Assembly (NCBI RefSeq): GCF_017311575.1
Contig: NZ_JAFFQY010000033.1
Coordinates: forward strand, 1 to 64,000
Direction of reading: 5' to 3'
DNA length: 64,000 nt
Source: Roseococcus thiosulfatophilus
Lineage (GTDB): Bacteria > Pseudomonadota > Alphaproteobacteria > Acetobacterales > Acetobacteraceae
The notes under the pieces are model-generated. The model was not told where the DNA came from and made no database searches. It saw only the letters and a list, made by a program, of their open reading frames with translations. This document shows positions 1-8,798 of this stretch, piece by piece (the stretch's first letter is position 1; the number at the start of each line of letters is the position of its first letter). The position numbers and the translations under genes were made by a program.

Positions 1-26
1 AAGGCCGGGGCGGTGAATCAGCCGCG
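1..26 (-). repeat. Left-edge half copy of the stop-associated palindrome (R1)
   Basis: On the minus strand this reads GCGGCTGATTCACCGC followed by CCCGGCCTT. It matches 57379-57403 at 24 of 25 positions. It lies just past the stop of the Bug gene at 34-36 and is cut by the window edge, so its second arm is not visible. Confidence 0.75.
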
Positions 27-33
27 CAAAAGA

Positions 34-972
34 CTACTCCGGCTGCACGCCCAGCTCAAGGAAGGTGCGGCCGGCGGCCTCGTATTCGCTGGCCAGCATC
101 CGCGCCAGCTCCGCGCGCGGCCGGAAACTCGGCACCGCGCCCCAGTTCTCGGTGAAGCGGCGGAAGCCATCCGTGTCCATCGCGCGGCGGCAGGCGCCCT
201 CCAGCCGGTCCAGCACGGCGGCCGGCGTGCCGCGCGGGGCAAAGAGCGCGGCATAAGAGGGTTGCAGCGCATCCACCCCCTGTTCGCGCGCCGTGGGCAC
301 GTCGGGGAAGGCCGGGTGGCGCCCTTCCGAGAACACCGCGATCAGCCGCACCTGCCCCGCCCGCGCCATCGGCACGCCCGAGGCCACGACGATGGCCGCG
401 AAATCGAGCCGCCCCGCAATCACCTCCAGCAGCGACGCATTGTCGCCCCGGAAGGGGATGTGCGTGTATTGGCCACCCGCCGCCGCCTGGATGCGGTGCA
501 CGCCGAGGAATGGCGCGGAGTTCGGCCCTGGCGAGCCATAGTTCAGCACCCGCTGCCGCGCCGCCGCCACAAGGTCGGACAGGTTCCGGATGGGGCTGTC
601 CGCCTTCACCATGATGCCGAGGATGTTCTCGGTCACATTGCAGACCGGCGCCACGGCCTCGGGGCCAAGCCCCGTGTTGCGGACCAAGTGCGGCTGGAAC
701 ACCAGCGGCACCAGCGGCGCATAGGCCAGAGTGTGGCCATCGGGCGCGGCCTGCGTCAGCGCACGCATCCCCACCACGCCCGAGGCGCCGGATTGCGAGG
801 TGACGATGACGTTCTGCCCCAGCTCCCGCGTGAAGGAGTCCGCAATCGCGCGCGCGGCCGCATCGGTGCTGCTGCCGGCCGCATAGGGGTTGATGATGGT
901 GATGGGGCGCTCGGGGAAGGCCGCGGCCGGCAGCGGGGCCAGCAGGGCGAGGGCCAGGAAAAGGCGACACAT
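34..972 (-). CDS. Bug/TctC-type periplasmic solute receptor (312 aa)
   Basis: Extracytoplasmic binding protein of the tripartite tricarboxylate transporter family, expected to capture an organic acid in the periplasm. The start at 972 is chosen because a hydrophobic signal peptide follows (MCRLFLALALLAPLPAAA) and GAGGAG precedes it. The mature part opens with the family signature PITIINPYAAGSSTDAAAR and later has THIPFRGD and LLEVIAGRLDF, typical of Bug ligand loops. The gene lies 5 nt after the cyclase stop, so it is the last gene of a minus-strand operon with the cyclase, fumarylacetoacetase and a second Bug receptor. No TctA or TctB membrane partner is nearby. The ligand is unknown; the neighbours suggest a dicarboxylate or aromatic breakdown product. 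Confidence 0.9.
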   Translation of the reverse strand: MCRLFLALALLAPLPAAAFPERPITIINPYAAGSSTDAAARAIADSFTRELGQNVIVTSQSGASGVVGMRALTQAAPDGHTLAYAPLVPLVFQPHLVRNTGLGPEAVAPVCNVTENILGIMVKADSPIRNLSDLVAAARQRVLNYGSPGPNSAPFLGVHRIQAAAGGQYTHIPFRGDNASLLEVIAGRLDFAAIVVASGVPMARAGQVRLIAVFSEGRHPAFPDVPTAREQGVDALQPSYAALFAPRGTPAAVLDRLEGACRRAMDTDGFRRFTENWGAVPSFRPRAELARMLASEYEAAGRTFLELGVQPE

Positions 973-977
973 GGCGC

Positions 978-1766
978 TCACTCCTCGATGATGGCGACGG
1001 CGCGGATCCAGCCGGCCGAGGCGCGGTGGATCTTCACCGGGAAGCAGGAGATCATGAAGCCGTCCGCCGGCAGGGCTTCGAGGTTGGAGAGCTTCTCCAT
1101 GTGGCAATAGCCGATCTCGCGGCCGGCGCGGTGGCCTTCCCAGATCAGGCCCGCATCCCCCGTCTCCTGCACCGTGCGGCGGGTGTGGGAGAAGGGCGCG
1201 TCCCAGCTCCAGCCATCCGTGCCGGTCACGCGCACCCCCTGCTCCAGCAGCCAGAGCGTGGCCTCCTTGCCCATGCCGCAGCCGCTGTGGATGAAGTCGT
1301 CATGGCCGTAGCGGCTGCCCGCGCGGGTGTTCACCACCACGATCTCGAGCGGCTGGAGCGTGTGGCCGATGCGCTTGAGTTCCGCCTGCACATCGGCGGG
1401 CGTGCAGACATAGCCATCCTCCATGTGCCGGAAGTCGAGCTTCACGCCGGGCTGGAAGCACCAGTCGAGCGGCACCTCGTCAATGCGCCAGGAGGGTTCG
1501 CCGCCCGGCACCAGGCGCTCGTTCATGCGGCTGAAGAAGTGGTAGGGCGCGTCCAGATGCGTGCCGTTATGGGTGGAGATACGGACCTGTTCGACGGCCG
1601 CGTATTCGCCCTCGGGCAGCTGGTCCAGGCGGATGCCGAATTCCTCCGCCATGGCGGGGGCGGACATGTGGTGGTCGATATAGTTGATCTCGGGCAGCAT
1701 GCGCGGCGGGTCGCTGGCGATCCCGGCCTTAAGCGCCACGGAGATGTCGATGATGCGGCGGGGCAC
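978..1766 (-). CDS. Cyclase/kynurenine formamidase-like metal hydrolase (262 aa)
   Basis: Member of the cyclase family (PF04199), metal-dependent hydrolases that include kynurenine formamidase and isatin hydrolase. The diagnostic motif HNGTHLDAPYH occupies residues 66-76 and supplies His66, His70 and Asp72 as likely metal ligands. Length is normal for the family. It is preceded by fumarylacetoacetase with a 21-nt gap and followed by a Bug receptor 5 nt away, so it is probably co-transcribed with both. The substrate cannot be read from sequence. Hydrolysis of a ring amide or ester in an aromatic pathway is an inference from the neighbours. Confidence 0.85.
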   Translation of the reverse strand: MPRRIIDISVALKAGIASDPPRMLPEINYIDHHMSAPAMAEEFGIRLDQLPEGEYAAVEQVRISTHNGTHLDAPYHFFSRMNERLVPGGEPSWRIDEVPLDWCFQPGVKLDFRHMEDGYVCTPADVQAELKRIGHTLQPLEIVVVNTRAGSRYGHDDFIHSGCGMGKEATLWLLEQGVRVTGTDGWSWDAPFSHTRRTVQETGDAGLIWEGHRAGREIGYCHMEKLSNLEALPADGFMISCFPVKIHRASAGWIRAVAIIEE

Positions 1767-1787
1767 GGCGTTTCCTCTTGCGGTGGT

Positions 1788-3074
1788 TCAGTGGGGCCAG
1801 GCGATGGCGGGCGCGATCTCGGCCCGGCATTCGCCGAAGCCGATGGGGGTGGCACCGGGCGCTTCGGCGCGGGCGCGGAAGATGATCTCGTCGCCATCCA
1901 GCAGATAGTTCCGTGTCTCGCCATTGGGCAGCGTGACGGGGCCGGTCAGCAGGATTTCGGCGAGGCAGGCGCGGGCGCTGTCCTCCGGGCCGGAGGCGGT
2001 GCCACTGCCGAGCAGGTCGCCGGGCAGCAAATTGCAGCCATTGCTGCCGTGGTGGGCCACCATCTGCGCGCAGGTCCAGTAGAGATGGGCGAAGTCGGTG
2101 TCGGTCAGCACGGCCGGCGCCGCGCCTTCCGCGCGCATGCGCGGTGTGACGATCAACGCCTGCATGCGGATGCCGAGCGCACCCATCGCGCGGTTCCACG
2201 GGCTGTCCAGATGCGGCAGCGGCGGCGGTTCGATGGAAGGCGCGGGCCGCGCGAAGGGGGCCAGCGCCTCCATCGTCACCACCCAGGGCGAGACGGTGGT
2301 GGAGAGGCTCTTCGCCAGGAAGGGACCGAGGGGCGGCATCTCCCAGCGCTGGATGTCGCGCGCCGACCAGTCGTTCAGCAGGCCCACGCCGAAGATGCGT
2401 TCGGGCGCCTGCGCCATGGTCACGGGCCTGCCCAGCGCGTTCTCGCCGGCGATCCACACCGCCAGTTCCAGCTCGAAATCCATGGCCTCGGTGGGGGAGA
2501 AGCGCACCATCCCATCCTCCCGCGGCCATTGGCCGTGCGGGCGCACCACCTTCTCGCCGCTGACGCGCACGGAGCTGGCGCGGGAATGATAGGCCACGGG
2601 CAAATGGCGGAAGGCCTGGGGCAAGGGGTTCTTCGGGTCCCGCCGCACGCCCAGCCGCGCGCAATGGTCAATGCTGGCCATGAAGTCGGAGAAATTGGCG
2701 ATGGTGGTGGGCAGGTGCATGCGCGCCTGCGCCATGGGCACGAGCAGCGCGCCGGCATGGGCCTCGGCGGCGGAGCCGGCGGCCAGCAGGGCCGAGATGT
2801 CGCGCCGCAGCGCCGCAGCGCGCCCCAGCGCCATCAGCGCGTTCAGGCTGGGGGCGGAAGCGGCCTCCGCCGCCTTGCCGCGCAGCAGGCCGAAGCGGAT
2901 TGCCGCCCCCACATCCAGGATCATGTCGCCGATGGCCACGCCCCCGCGCGGCGCGCCGCCCGCGGTGCTGAACACGCCATGCGGCAGGTTCTGGATGGGG
3001 AAGTCGCAGCCCGGCGCCTGGGCCGAGGCGACCCAGCTGGTCAGGGCGGGGTCATGGGTGGCGTCGGGGGTCAT
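1788..3074 (-). CDS. fahA: Fumarylacetoacetase (428 aa)
   Basis: Hydrolyses fumarylacetoacetate to fumarate and acetoacetate, the last step of homogentisate and tyrosine breakdown. It has the full two-domain architecture: the N-terminal FAH domain carries DFPIQNLPHGVF (residues 24-35), and the catalytic domain carries NFSDF (Asp130, His137), DFELELA (Glu201, Glu203) and NDWSARD (Asp235). These match the metal and catalytic positions of mammalian FAH, as does the NGCNLLPGDLLGSGT segment. Homogentisate dioxygenase and maleylacetoacetate isomerase are not in the window, so the enzyme may serve a related acylpyruvate produced by this cluster. It follows the Bug receptor at 3094-4041 after 19 nt. 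Confidence 0.9.
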   Translation of the reverse strand: MTPDATHDPALTSWVASAQAPGCDFPIQNLPHGVFSTAGGAPRGGVAIGDMILDVGAAIRFGLLRGKAAEAASAPSLNALMALGRAAALRRDISALLAAGSAAEAHAGALLVPMAQARMHLPTTIANFSDFMASIDHCARLGVRRDPKNPLPQAFRHLPVAYHSRASSVRVSGEKVVRPHGQWPREDGMVRFSPTEAMDFELELAVWIAGENALGRPVTMAQAPERIFGVGLLNDWSARDIQRWEMPPLGPFLAKSLSTTVSPWVVTMEALAPFARPAPSIEPPPLPHLDSPWNRAMGALGIRMQALIVTPRMRAEGAAPAVLTDTDFAHLYWTCAQMVAHHGSNGCNLLPGDLLGSGTASGPEDSARACLAEILLTGPVTLPNGETRNYLLDGDEIIFRARAEAPGATPIGFGECRAEIAPAIAWPH

Positions 3075-3093
3075 GCGGTCTCCTTGGGCGTGG

Positions 3094-4041
3094 TCAGCGG
3101 GCGGCGCCGATGGCGGTCAGCAGCCGGCGCTTGTCGGCGATGTCGCGGGCCAGCCGCGCGGCCAGGGCATCGGCCGGGGCTTCGGGCGTCTCGGGCTGGA
3201 AGACGCGGGCGGCAACGACGCGATAGGCCTCGTCGCGGGCGGCGGCCAGGCAGGCGGCCTCCAGCGCCGCGCGGGCGGCGGGGGGTGTGCCGGCGGGGGC
3301 GAAGAGGCCGCCGAAGCTGGTCGGCGCCACAGGGAAGCCCTGCTCGGCCACGGTGGGCACCTCGGGCATCAGCGGGTGGCGGGCGGGGGCGAAGACGCCC
3401 AGCACCCGCAGATTCTGCCCGGCGAGGGAGCCCATGACGGTGACGGCGAAATCCACCCTTCCCGCGCGCAAATCGGTGATGACCGCGGGCTCGCCGCGAT
3501 AGGGCACGTCCTGGAATTGCAGCCGCGCCGCCTCGGCCAGTTCCAGCGCGGCCAGGTGCGGGATGGAGGCGATGCCCTGGTGCCCGAAGGTGACCGCCCC
3601 CGGCCGCGCGCGGGCCGCCGCCACCAAATCGGCCAGGGTGGCGAAGGGGCTGTCGGGCCGCACGGCGATGGCCATGGCGTTCTCGAAGGTCTGGCAGATG
3701 GGCACCAGCGCCTCCGGCCCGTAACCCGGCTCGCCCCGCGCCGGCAGCACGGAAAGCACCACGGCCGGCGCGAAGAGCAGGGTGTGCCCATCCGGCGCGG
3801 CGCGGGCCACGAAGGCGGTCCCGATGCCGCCCGCCGCCCCATCACGGTTCTGCACCACCACGGGCTGGGCGAGCCGCGCGGTCATGCCCTGGGCCAGGGT
3901 GCGGGCCAGCGTGTCGGTGGTGCTGCCCGCGGCATAGGGGTTCACGATGGTGACGGGGCGCTCCGGCGCCCAACCTTGGGCCATGGCCGTGGCCGGCAGC
4001 ACCAGCAGGGCCAGCGCGGCCCGGACGCTCTTGGACAACAT
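3094..4041 (-). CDS. Bug/TctC-type periplasmic solute receptor (315 aa)
   Basis: First gene of the minus-strand operon that continues into fahA, the cyclase and the other Bug receptor. The start at 4041 follows GAGGAAA and begins a clear signal peptide (MLSKSVRAALALLVLPATAMAQ). The mature N terminus PERPVTIVNPYAAGSTTDTLAR is the family signature, and FQDVPYRGEPAVITDLRAGRVDF is the expected ligand-loop block. It resembles the receptor at 34-972 in these motifs, suggesting paired receptors for related ligands. Only 74 nt separate it from the oppositely transcribed dioxygenase, so that gap must hold both promoters. Confidence 0.9.
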   Translation of the reverse strand: MLSKSVRAALALLVLPATAMAQGWAPERPVTIVNPYAAGSTTDTLARTLAQGMTARLAQPVVVQNRDGAAGGIGTAFVARAAPDGHTLLFAPAVVLSVLPARGEPGYGPEALVPICQTFENAMAIAVRPDSPFATLADLVAAARARPGAVTFGHQGIASIPHLAALELAEAARLQFQDVPYRGEPAVITDLRAGRVDFAVTVMGSLAGQNLRVLGVFAPARHPLMPEVPTVAEQGFPVAPTSFGGLFAPAGTPPAARAALEAACLAAARDEAYRVVAARVFQPETPEAPADALAARLARDIADKRRLLTAIGAAR

Positions 4042-4115
4042 GGCGTTCTTTTCCTCACCCTCTCGGCTTGTGGCGCCGTTCGGTTCAGTATGGGCGCAAA
4101 GCACAGGAGCGCGCC

Positions 4116-5117
4116 ATGGCCCCCCCGATCCAGGCTCTCGGCTACCTCGAACTCCGCGCCAGCAACCTCGATGACTGGGCGGGCTTCGGCCCGCGCATGC
4201 TGGGGCTGATGCTGGCCGAGAAGAGCCAGTCCGAACTCGCCTTCCGCATGGATGACCGGCGGCAGCGCATCCTGGTCTCGGGCGACACCCATGACGGTCT
4301 GGGCGCCTTCGGCTGGGAGGTGGCGGATGCGGCGGCGCTCGACACCCTGGCGGCACGGCTGGAGGCGGCGGGCGTGGCCGTGGCGCGCGGGGGCCAGGCG
4401 CTGGCCGACCAGCGGCGGGTGGCCGCGCTGATCCTGGCCGCGGACCCGCTGGGCAATCGCCTCGAATTCTTCCACGGGCCGGAGGTGGCCAGCGACGCCT
4501 TCATCCCCGGCCGCGCCATCTCGGGCTTCCGCACCGGGCCGCTCGGCATGGGCCATGCGGTGCTGACGGTGCCGCGCGTGGACGACGTGCTGCCCTTCTA
4601 CCGCGACGTGCTGGGCTTCGGCCTGTCGGACTGGGTGGAGGAGCCCTTCCGCGGCTACTTCCTGCATGTGAACGGGCGGCACCATTCGCTGGCGCTGATC
4701 GAGACCGGCCGCGCGGGGATGCACCATCTGATGATGGAATGCCTCAGCCTCGATGATGTGGGCCAGGGCTATGACCTGGCGCAGGCCGAGGAAGGGCGCG
4801 TGGCCACCACCCTCGGCCGCCACACCAATGACTGGATGACCAGCTTCTACGCCCGCACCCCCGGCGGCTTCCTGGTCGAGTATGGCTGGGGCGGCCGCCA
4901 TATCGAGCCCGAGACCTGGCGGCCCGAGCGGATGGACAGCGGCCCGAGCCTCTGGGGCCATGACCGCATCTGGGCTGGCCCCGAGGCCGTGGCGGCGGGG
5001 CGGCGGATGCGGATGGAGGCCGCTTCCCGCGGCGAGCGCGCGCCCGTGCAGGTGCTGGACGGCAACCACACCCGCATGCCCGGCGCCTGCCCCTGGTGGG
5101 ACGGCGTGCGGGGCTGA
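4116..5117 (+). CDS. VOC-fold extradiol dioxygenase, BphC-like (333 aa)
   Basis: Two-domain glyoxalase/VOC protein of the 2,3-dihydroxybiphenyl 1,2-dioxygenase type, expected to cleave a catechol ring next to the hydroxyls using Fe(II). Visible iron ligands are His147 (GMGHAVLTV), a His in MHHLMME (203-204) and Glu255 (FLVEYGWGG). The active-site stretch GRHTNDW around His236 is also present. ATG at 4116 has CAGGAG 6 nt upstream. The short tail past residue 300 is variable. The gene is divergent from the fumarylacetoacetase operon, which fits a shared ring-cleavage pathway. The actual catechol is unknown. Confidence 0.87.
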   Translation: MAPPIQALGYLELRASNLDDWAGFGPRMLGLMLAEKSQSELAFRMDDRRQRILVSGDTHDGLGAFGWEVADAAALDTLAARLEAAGVAVARGGQALADQRRVAALILAADPLGNRLEFFHGPEVASDAFIPGRAISGFRTGPLGMGHAVLTVPRVDDVLPFYRDVLGFGLSDWVEEPFRGYFLHVNGRHHSLALIETGRAGMHHLMMECLSLDDVGQGYDLAQAEEGRVATTLGRHTNDWMTSFYARTPGGFLVEYGWGGRHIEPETWRPERMDSGPSLWGHDRIWAGPEAVAAGRRMRMEAASRGERAPVQVLDGNHTRMPGACPWWDGVRG

Positions 5118-5198
5118 CCCGCCCGCCTGGCGGGGCAACCCCAGGCCCCCGGCGCACGTTGCTGCTCCGATGCCCCCCATGCACCCCCTGCGCCTCCC

Positions 5199-6236
5199 AT
5201 GCGGCTGATCCGCTTCCGCCGGCCGCCCGGTGCGGCGGCGGCGCTGCGCCGGATGAGCCGCGCCACCATGGGGGCCACCATGGGGCTGATGCGGGCCGCC
5301 TGGGCGCCGACCCCACCCACCATGCCCACGCCGGGCCGCACCTCCGCCATCACGGGCTTCGGCAGCAATCCGGGCGGCCTGCGCATGTTCGTCCATGTGC
5401 CGCGCCGCGCCCCCGCCCGCGGCACGCCACTGATCGTGGTGCTGCATGGCTGCGGGCAGGACGCGGCAAGCTTCGCGGCCGATGCCGGATGGATCGCGAT
5501 GTCAGAGGCGCTGGGCGTGCCCCTGCTGCTGCCCGAGCAGGTCCGCGAGAATAACCGGCATCGCTGCTTCAACTGGTTCCGCCCGCAGGATGTGGCGCGC
5601 GGCCAGGGCGAGGCCATGTCCATCCGCCAGGGGCTGCGCTGGGCCATGCGGCATTTCGGCACCGACAAGCGGCGCGTCTTCGTGGTGGGGCTCTCCGCCG
5701 GGGGCGCGATGGCGGCGGCGCTGCTGGCCGCCTATCCGGCGGTCTTCGCGGCGGGCGCGGTGGTGGCGGGGATGCCGGTGGGTTCTGCCGTCACACCCGG
5801 CGGCGCGCTGCTCCGCATGCGCCACGCCAACCGCTTCACCACCCGCGCGGGCCTGGCCGCAAGCGTGCGCGCCTTCAACCCGGCCCGCGGCACGGCGCGC
5901 TGGCCGCGCCTGTCCATCTGGCAGGGCGGGCGTGACCGGACGGTACATCCGGACAACGCGGCGCTGCTGGCCATGCAATGGGGCGCGCTGCACGGGCTTG
6001 TGGAGGAACCCTCGCAAGACACCGAGCCCGCCCCTGGCGCGCGGTTGCGCCAGTGGTCACGCGGCGCCACCGCTCTGGTGGAGTTGTGGACGCTGGAGGA
6101 GATGGCGCACGGCTTTCCCATCGGCGAGGGAGAAGGCCGTGCCGCGCGCTGGGTGCTGGCGGCGGGCACCCCCGCCGCCCGCCGCATCTGCGACTTCTGG
6201 GGGCTGTCGCCCGCGGCTGATTCACGGCTTCGGTGA
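5199..6236 (+). CDS. PHB depolymerase/LpqC-type esterase (345 aa)
   Basis: Alpha/beta hydrolase of the esterase PHB-depolymerase family, which cleaves short polyester or aryl-ester substrates. The N-terminal ~45 residues are basic and Ala/Met-rich and could be an export or membrane segment. The oxyanion region is VVLHGCGQ (80-87). The nucleophile Ser166 sits in GLSAGG, the acid is probably Asp246 in QGGRDRTV, and the base His304 in EEMAHGF. The last codons (ADSRLR-stop) are encoded by the left arm of the palindrome at 6218-6253, so the stop codon lies inside that hairpin. The substrate is not predictable. Confidence 0.85.
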   Translation: MRLIRFRRPPGAAAALRRMSRATMGATMGLMRAAWAPTPPTMPTPGRTSAITGFGSNPGGLRMFVHVPRRAPARGTPLIVVLHGCGQDAASFAADAGWIAMSEALGVPLLLPEQVRENNRHRCFNWFRPQDVARGQGEAMSIRQGLRWAMRHFGTDKRRVFVVGLSAGGAMAAALLAAYPAVFAAGAVVAGMPVGSAVTPGGALLRMRHANRFTTRAGLAASVRAFNPARGTARWPRLSIWQGGRDRTVHPDNAALLAMQWGALHGLVEEPSQDTEPAPGARLRQWSRGATALVELWTLEEMAHGFPIGEGEGRAARWVLAAGTPAARRICDFWGLSPAADSRLR

Positions 6237-6253
6237 CCCACCGAAGCCGATCA
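6218..6253. terminator. Perfect 11-bp hairpin between convergent genes (R2)
   Basis: Positions 6225-6235 (CGGCTTCGGTG) pair perfectly with 6239-6249 around an ACC loop, and TGAT 6218-6221 pairs with ATCA 6250-6253 across a TCA bulge. The esterase stop codon is at the loop edge, and the minus-strand Bug stop TAG is at 6258-6260. It can act on both converging transcripts. There is no T-run, so it may be a transcript-end stabiliser rather than a classic terminator. It is the best-formed copy of the repeat family. Confidence 0.75.
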
Positions 6254-6257
6254 GACG

Positions 6258-7235
6258 CTAGCCCACCGTGATGTTCTGGGTGCGGATGATGTTGCCCCAG
6301 GTCTCCGTGTCCTGCGCCAGGGTGTCGCGCAGCAGGGCCGCGTCGCCGGGCCAGTTAGCGATGCCGGCGCTGGCCAGGCGCTCCTTCACCTCGGCATTCT
6401 CGGCGGCGTTGCGGACGGCGCGCTCCAGCCGCGCCGCGATCTCCTGCGAGATGCCGGCGGGCGCGAAGACGCCTTGCCAGAACACCGAGTTGAAGCCCGG
6501 CACCGTCTCCGCGATGGGCGGCAGGTCCGGCAGCGAAGCCACGCGCTCGGTGGACGTCACGGCGATGCCGCGCGTGCGCCCGGCCTGGATGGAGCCCGAG
6601 GCCTCCTGCGCGGCCGCGAACATGCACTGGATGCGGTTGGCCGCGATGTCCACCAGCGCGGGCGCGCCGCCACGATAGGGCACGTGCTCCACGTCGATGC
6701 CCGTGCGCGCGCGGAAGAGTTCCAGCGTCATGTGGTTGATGGCCCCGATGCCCGAGCTGCCCCAGCTGATGCGCCCCGGATTGGCCTTCGCGTGGTCAAT
6801 CACCTCCTGCACCGTGCGCGCGGGGAAGTCCGGGTGCACATGCAACACGAAGGGCGAGATGGTGGCCGGCCCGATGGGGGCGAAGGCCGTGCGAGGGTCA
6901 CGCGGGACCGAGGTGGGCTGCAGGGCCGGCAGCACCGCGAGCGATGTCGTGCCCATCAGCAGCGTGTAGCCATCGGGCCGCTGCCCCGCCACGAAGGCGT
7001 TGCCGATGGCGGTTCCCGCGCCCGCGCGCGCGTCAATCACGACCGACTGGCCGAGTTCCTGCTCCATGCGCTGCGCGATGAGGCGCGCGCCGAACTCCGT
7101 GGCCCCGCCCGGCGGGTAGGGGTTCACCATCATGATGGGGCGCGTGGGGTAGTTCTGCGCGCGCGCGGTGCCGGTGAGCAGCGCGGGCGCGGCGAGACCG
7201 GTTGCCGACGCGAAAAGGATGCGGCGTGAAAACAT
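6258..7235 (-). CDS. Bug/TctC-type periplasmic solute receptor (325 aa)
   Basis: The start at 7235 follows GGGAGGA and opens a twin-arginine-like leader (MFSRRILFASATGLAAPALL then TGTARAQ). The mature protein has PTRPIMMVNPYPPGGATEFGAR and VEHVPYRGGAPALVDIAANRIQ. Unlike the first two receptors it uses PYPPGG, the commoner variant of the ligand loop. It is transcribed alone, divergent from the amidase 102 nt away. An amide or carboxylate ligand that feeds the amidase is possible but is inference only. Confidence 0.9.
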   Translation of the reverse strand: MFSRRILFASATGLAAPALLTGTARAQNYPTRPIMMVNPYPPGGATEFGARLIAQRMEQELGQSVVIDARAGAGTAIGNAFVAGQRPDGYTLLMGTTSLAVLPALQPTSVPRDPRTAFAPIGPATISPFVLHVHPDFPARTVQEVIDHAKANPGRISWGSSGIGAINHMTLELFRARTGIDVEHVPYRGGAPALVDIAANRIQCMFAAAQEASGSIQAGRTRGIAVTSTERVASLPDLPPIAETVPGFNSVFWQGVFAPAGISQEIAARLERAVRNAAENAEVKERLASAGIANWPGDAALLRDTLAQDTETWGNIIRTQNITVG

Positions 7236-7337
7236 GTGGTCCTCCCTTGTGTTTATGGCCGCATGGCTAACGCGTGCGGGGGGCGTGGCGCAAGCGCCCG
7301 GTTGCCGGGGTGGGCAGCCTGATGCCACTCTCGCGCC

Positions 7338-8798
7338 ATGTCACAGGACCTGATCCGGCTTTCCGCCACCCAGGCCGTCGCCGCGCTCGCGCGCGGCGAG
7401 GTCTCGCCCCTCGAGCTCGTGGAGGCCGCGGCCGCGCGCATCGCGGAGGTCGAGCCCGCCGTGAACGCCATGCCCACGCTCTGCCTCGACCGCGCACGCG
7501 ACCACGCGAAGCGGCTGATGCGCGGCGAAGGGCGCGAGCGCGAGGGCCAGGCGGGGTGGCTCGGCGGCTTGCCCGTCTCCATCAAGGATCTGACCGATGT
7601 GGCGGGCGTTCGCACCACCTATGGCTCGCCCATCTTCCGCGACCATGTGCCGGAGCGTTCGCACCCGGTGGTGGAGCGCATCGAGGCGCTGGGCGGCATC
7701 GTCATCGGCAAGTCCAACACGCCGGAATTCGGCGCGGGCGGCTCCACCTTCAACGAGGTCTTCGGGCGCACGCGCAACCCTTGGAACACCTCGCTGACCT
7801 GTGGAGGTAGCACCGGGGGTGGTGCAGTTTCACTGGCCACCGGCGAGGTCTGGCTGGCGCAGGGCACGGACCATGGCGGCAGCACGCGCCGGCCTGGCAC
7901 CTATTGTTCCGTGGCGGGGCTGCGGCCCTCGCCGGGGCGGATCACGCGGGGCACGGTGAACAACACCTTCTCGCCCATGTCGGTGCAGGGGCCGATGGCG
8001 CGGAACATCCCGGACCTGGCGTTGTTCCTCGACACCATGGCGGGCTGGTGCGCCCATGACCCGCTGACCTATGACGCGCCCGCCCTGCCCTATGCGGCGG
8101 CCGTCGCTTCGGCTGAGCAGAACCGCCCGCGCCGCATCGCCTTCACCACCGACTTCAACGGCAAGCTGCCAGTGGACCGCGAGGTGCGCGAGATCTGCAC
8201 CCAGGCCATGAAGCATTTCGAGGCGATGGGCTGCGTGGTGGAGGAGTTCGCGCCCGACCTGGGCGAACTGGACGAGGCCTTCCTGGTGCTGCGCAGCCAG
8301 GTCTTCGTCGTGGACCGCGAATTACAGATGCAGTCCCACCGCGACCAGCTCAAGCCCGACATCATCTGGAACACCCAGCGCGGCCTGGACGCGACGCCGA
8401 GCCGCCTCGCCTGGGCGGACCGCGAGCGTGCTTCCTTCTTCCGCCGCATGGTGGCGATGTTCGGCAAGTACGACGTCTTCGTCACGCCGGGCGCGCCCAC
8501 GCCCGCCTTCGACGTGATGCTGCGCAACCCCGAGACCATCGCGGGCGTGAAGCTGGAGAACTACATGGCGGGCTCCATGCTCAACGCCGCCATCACCATG
8601 ACGGGCTGCCCCGCCGTGGCCGTGCCCTGCGGCTTCGACCAGTATGGAAGGCCGGTGGGGTTGCAGGTGGTGGCGCCGCACCGGCGCGAGGATGTGGCCC
8701 TGCAGGCGGCGGCGCTGTTCGAGGCGGCGGCGGGGCTGGACCGGTTGCTGCCCATTGACCCGCGCCCGGGCAGCGTGCCCCCGGCCTCCATGGCATGA
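7338..8798 (+). CDS. Amidase-signature hydrolase (486 aa)
   Basis: Amidase signature family enzyme hydrolysing an amide to acid and ammonia. The Ser-cisSer-Lys triad is visible as Lys83 (SIKDL), Ser158 (CGGSTGGG) and Ser182 (GTDHGGSTRRP). The spacings of 75 and 24 residues equal those of fatty-acid amide hydrolase. The usual GGSSGG is GGSTGG here, leaving the catalytic first Ser intact. There is no signal peptide, so it is cytoplasmic. It is followed by a 98-residue protein whose start overlaps its stop (ATGATGA). There are no GatB or GatC partners, so it is not the tRNA amidotransferase subunit. Confidence 0.88.
   Translation: MSQDLIRLSATQAVAALARGEVSPLELVEAAAARIAEVEPAVNAMPTLCLDRARDHAKRLMRGEGREREGQAGWLGGLPVSIKDLTDVAGVRTTYGSPIFRDHVPERSHPVVERIEALGGIVIGKSNTPEFGAGGSTFNEVFGRTRNPWNTSLTCGGSTGGGAVSLATGEVWLAQGTDHGGSTRRPGTYCSVAGLRPSPGRITRGTVNNTFSPMSVQGPMARNIPDLALFLDTMAGWCAHDPLTYDAPALPYAAAVASAEQNRPRRIAFTTDFNGKLPVDREVREICTQAMKHFEAMGCVVEEFAPDLGELDEAFLVLRSQVFVVDRELQMQSHRDQLKPDIIWNTQRGLDATPSRLAWADRERASFFRRMVAMFGKYDVFVTPGAPTPAFDVMLRNPETIAGVKLENYMAGSMLNAAITMTGCPAVAVPCGFDQYGRPVGLQVVAPHRREDVALQAAALFEAAAGLDRLLPIDPRPGSVPPASMA

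Noticed and set aside
7338-8798. GatA subunit of tRNA amidotransferase
   Set aside because: No gatB or gatC is adjacent, and its neighbours are a divergent orphan receptor gene and a small protein gene of unknown family.
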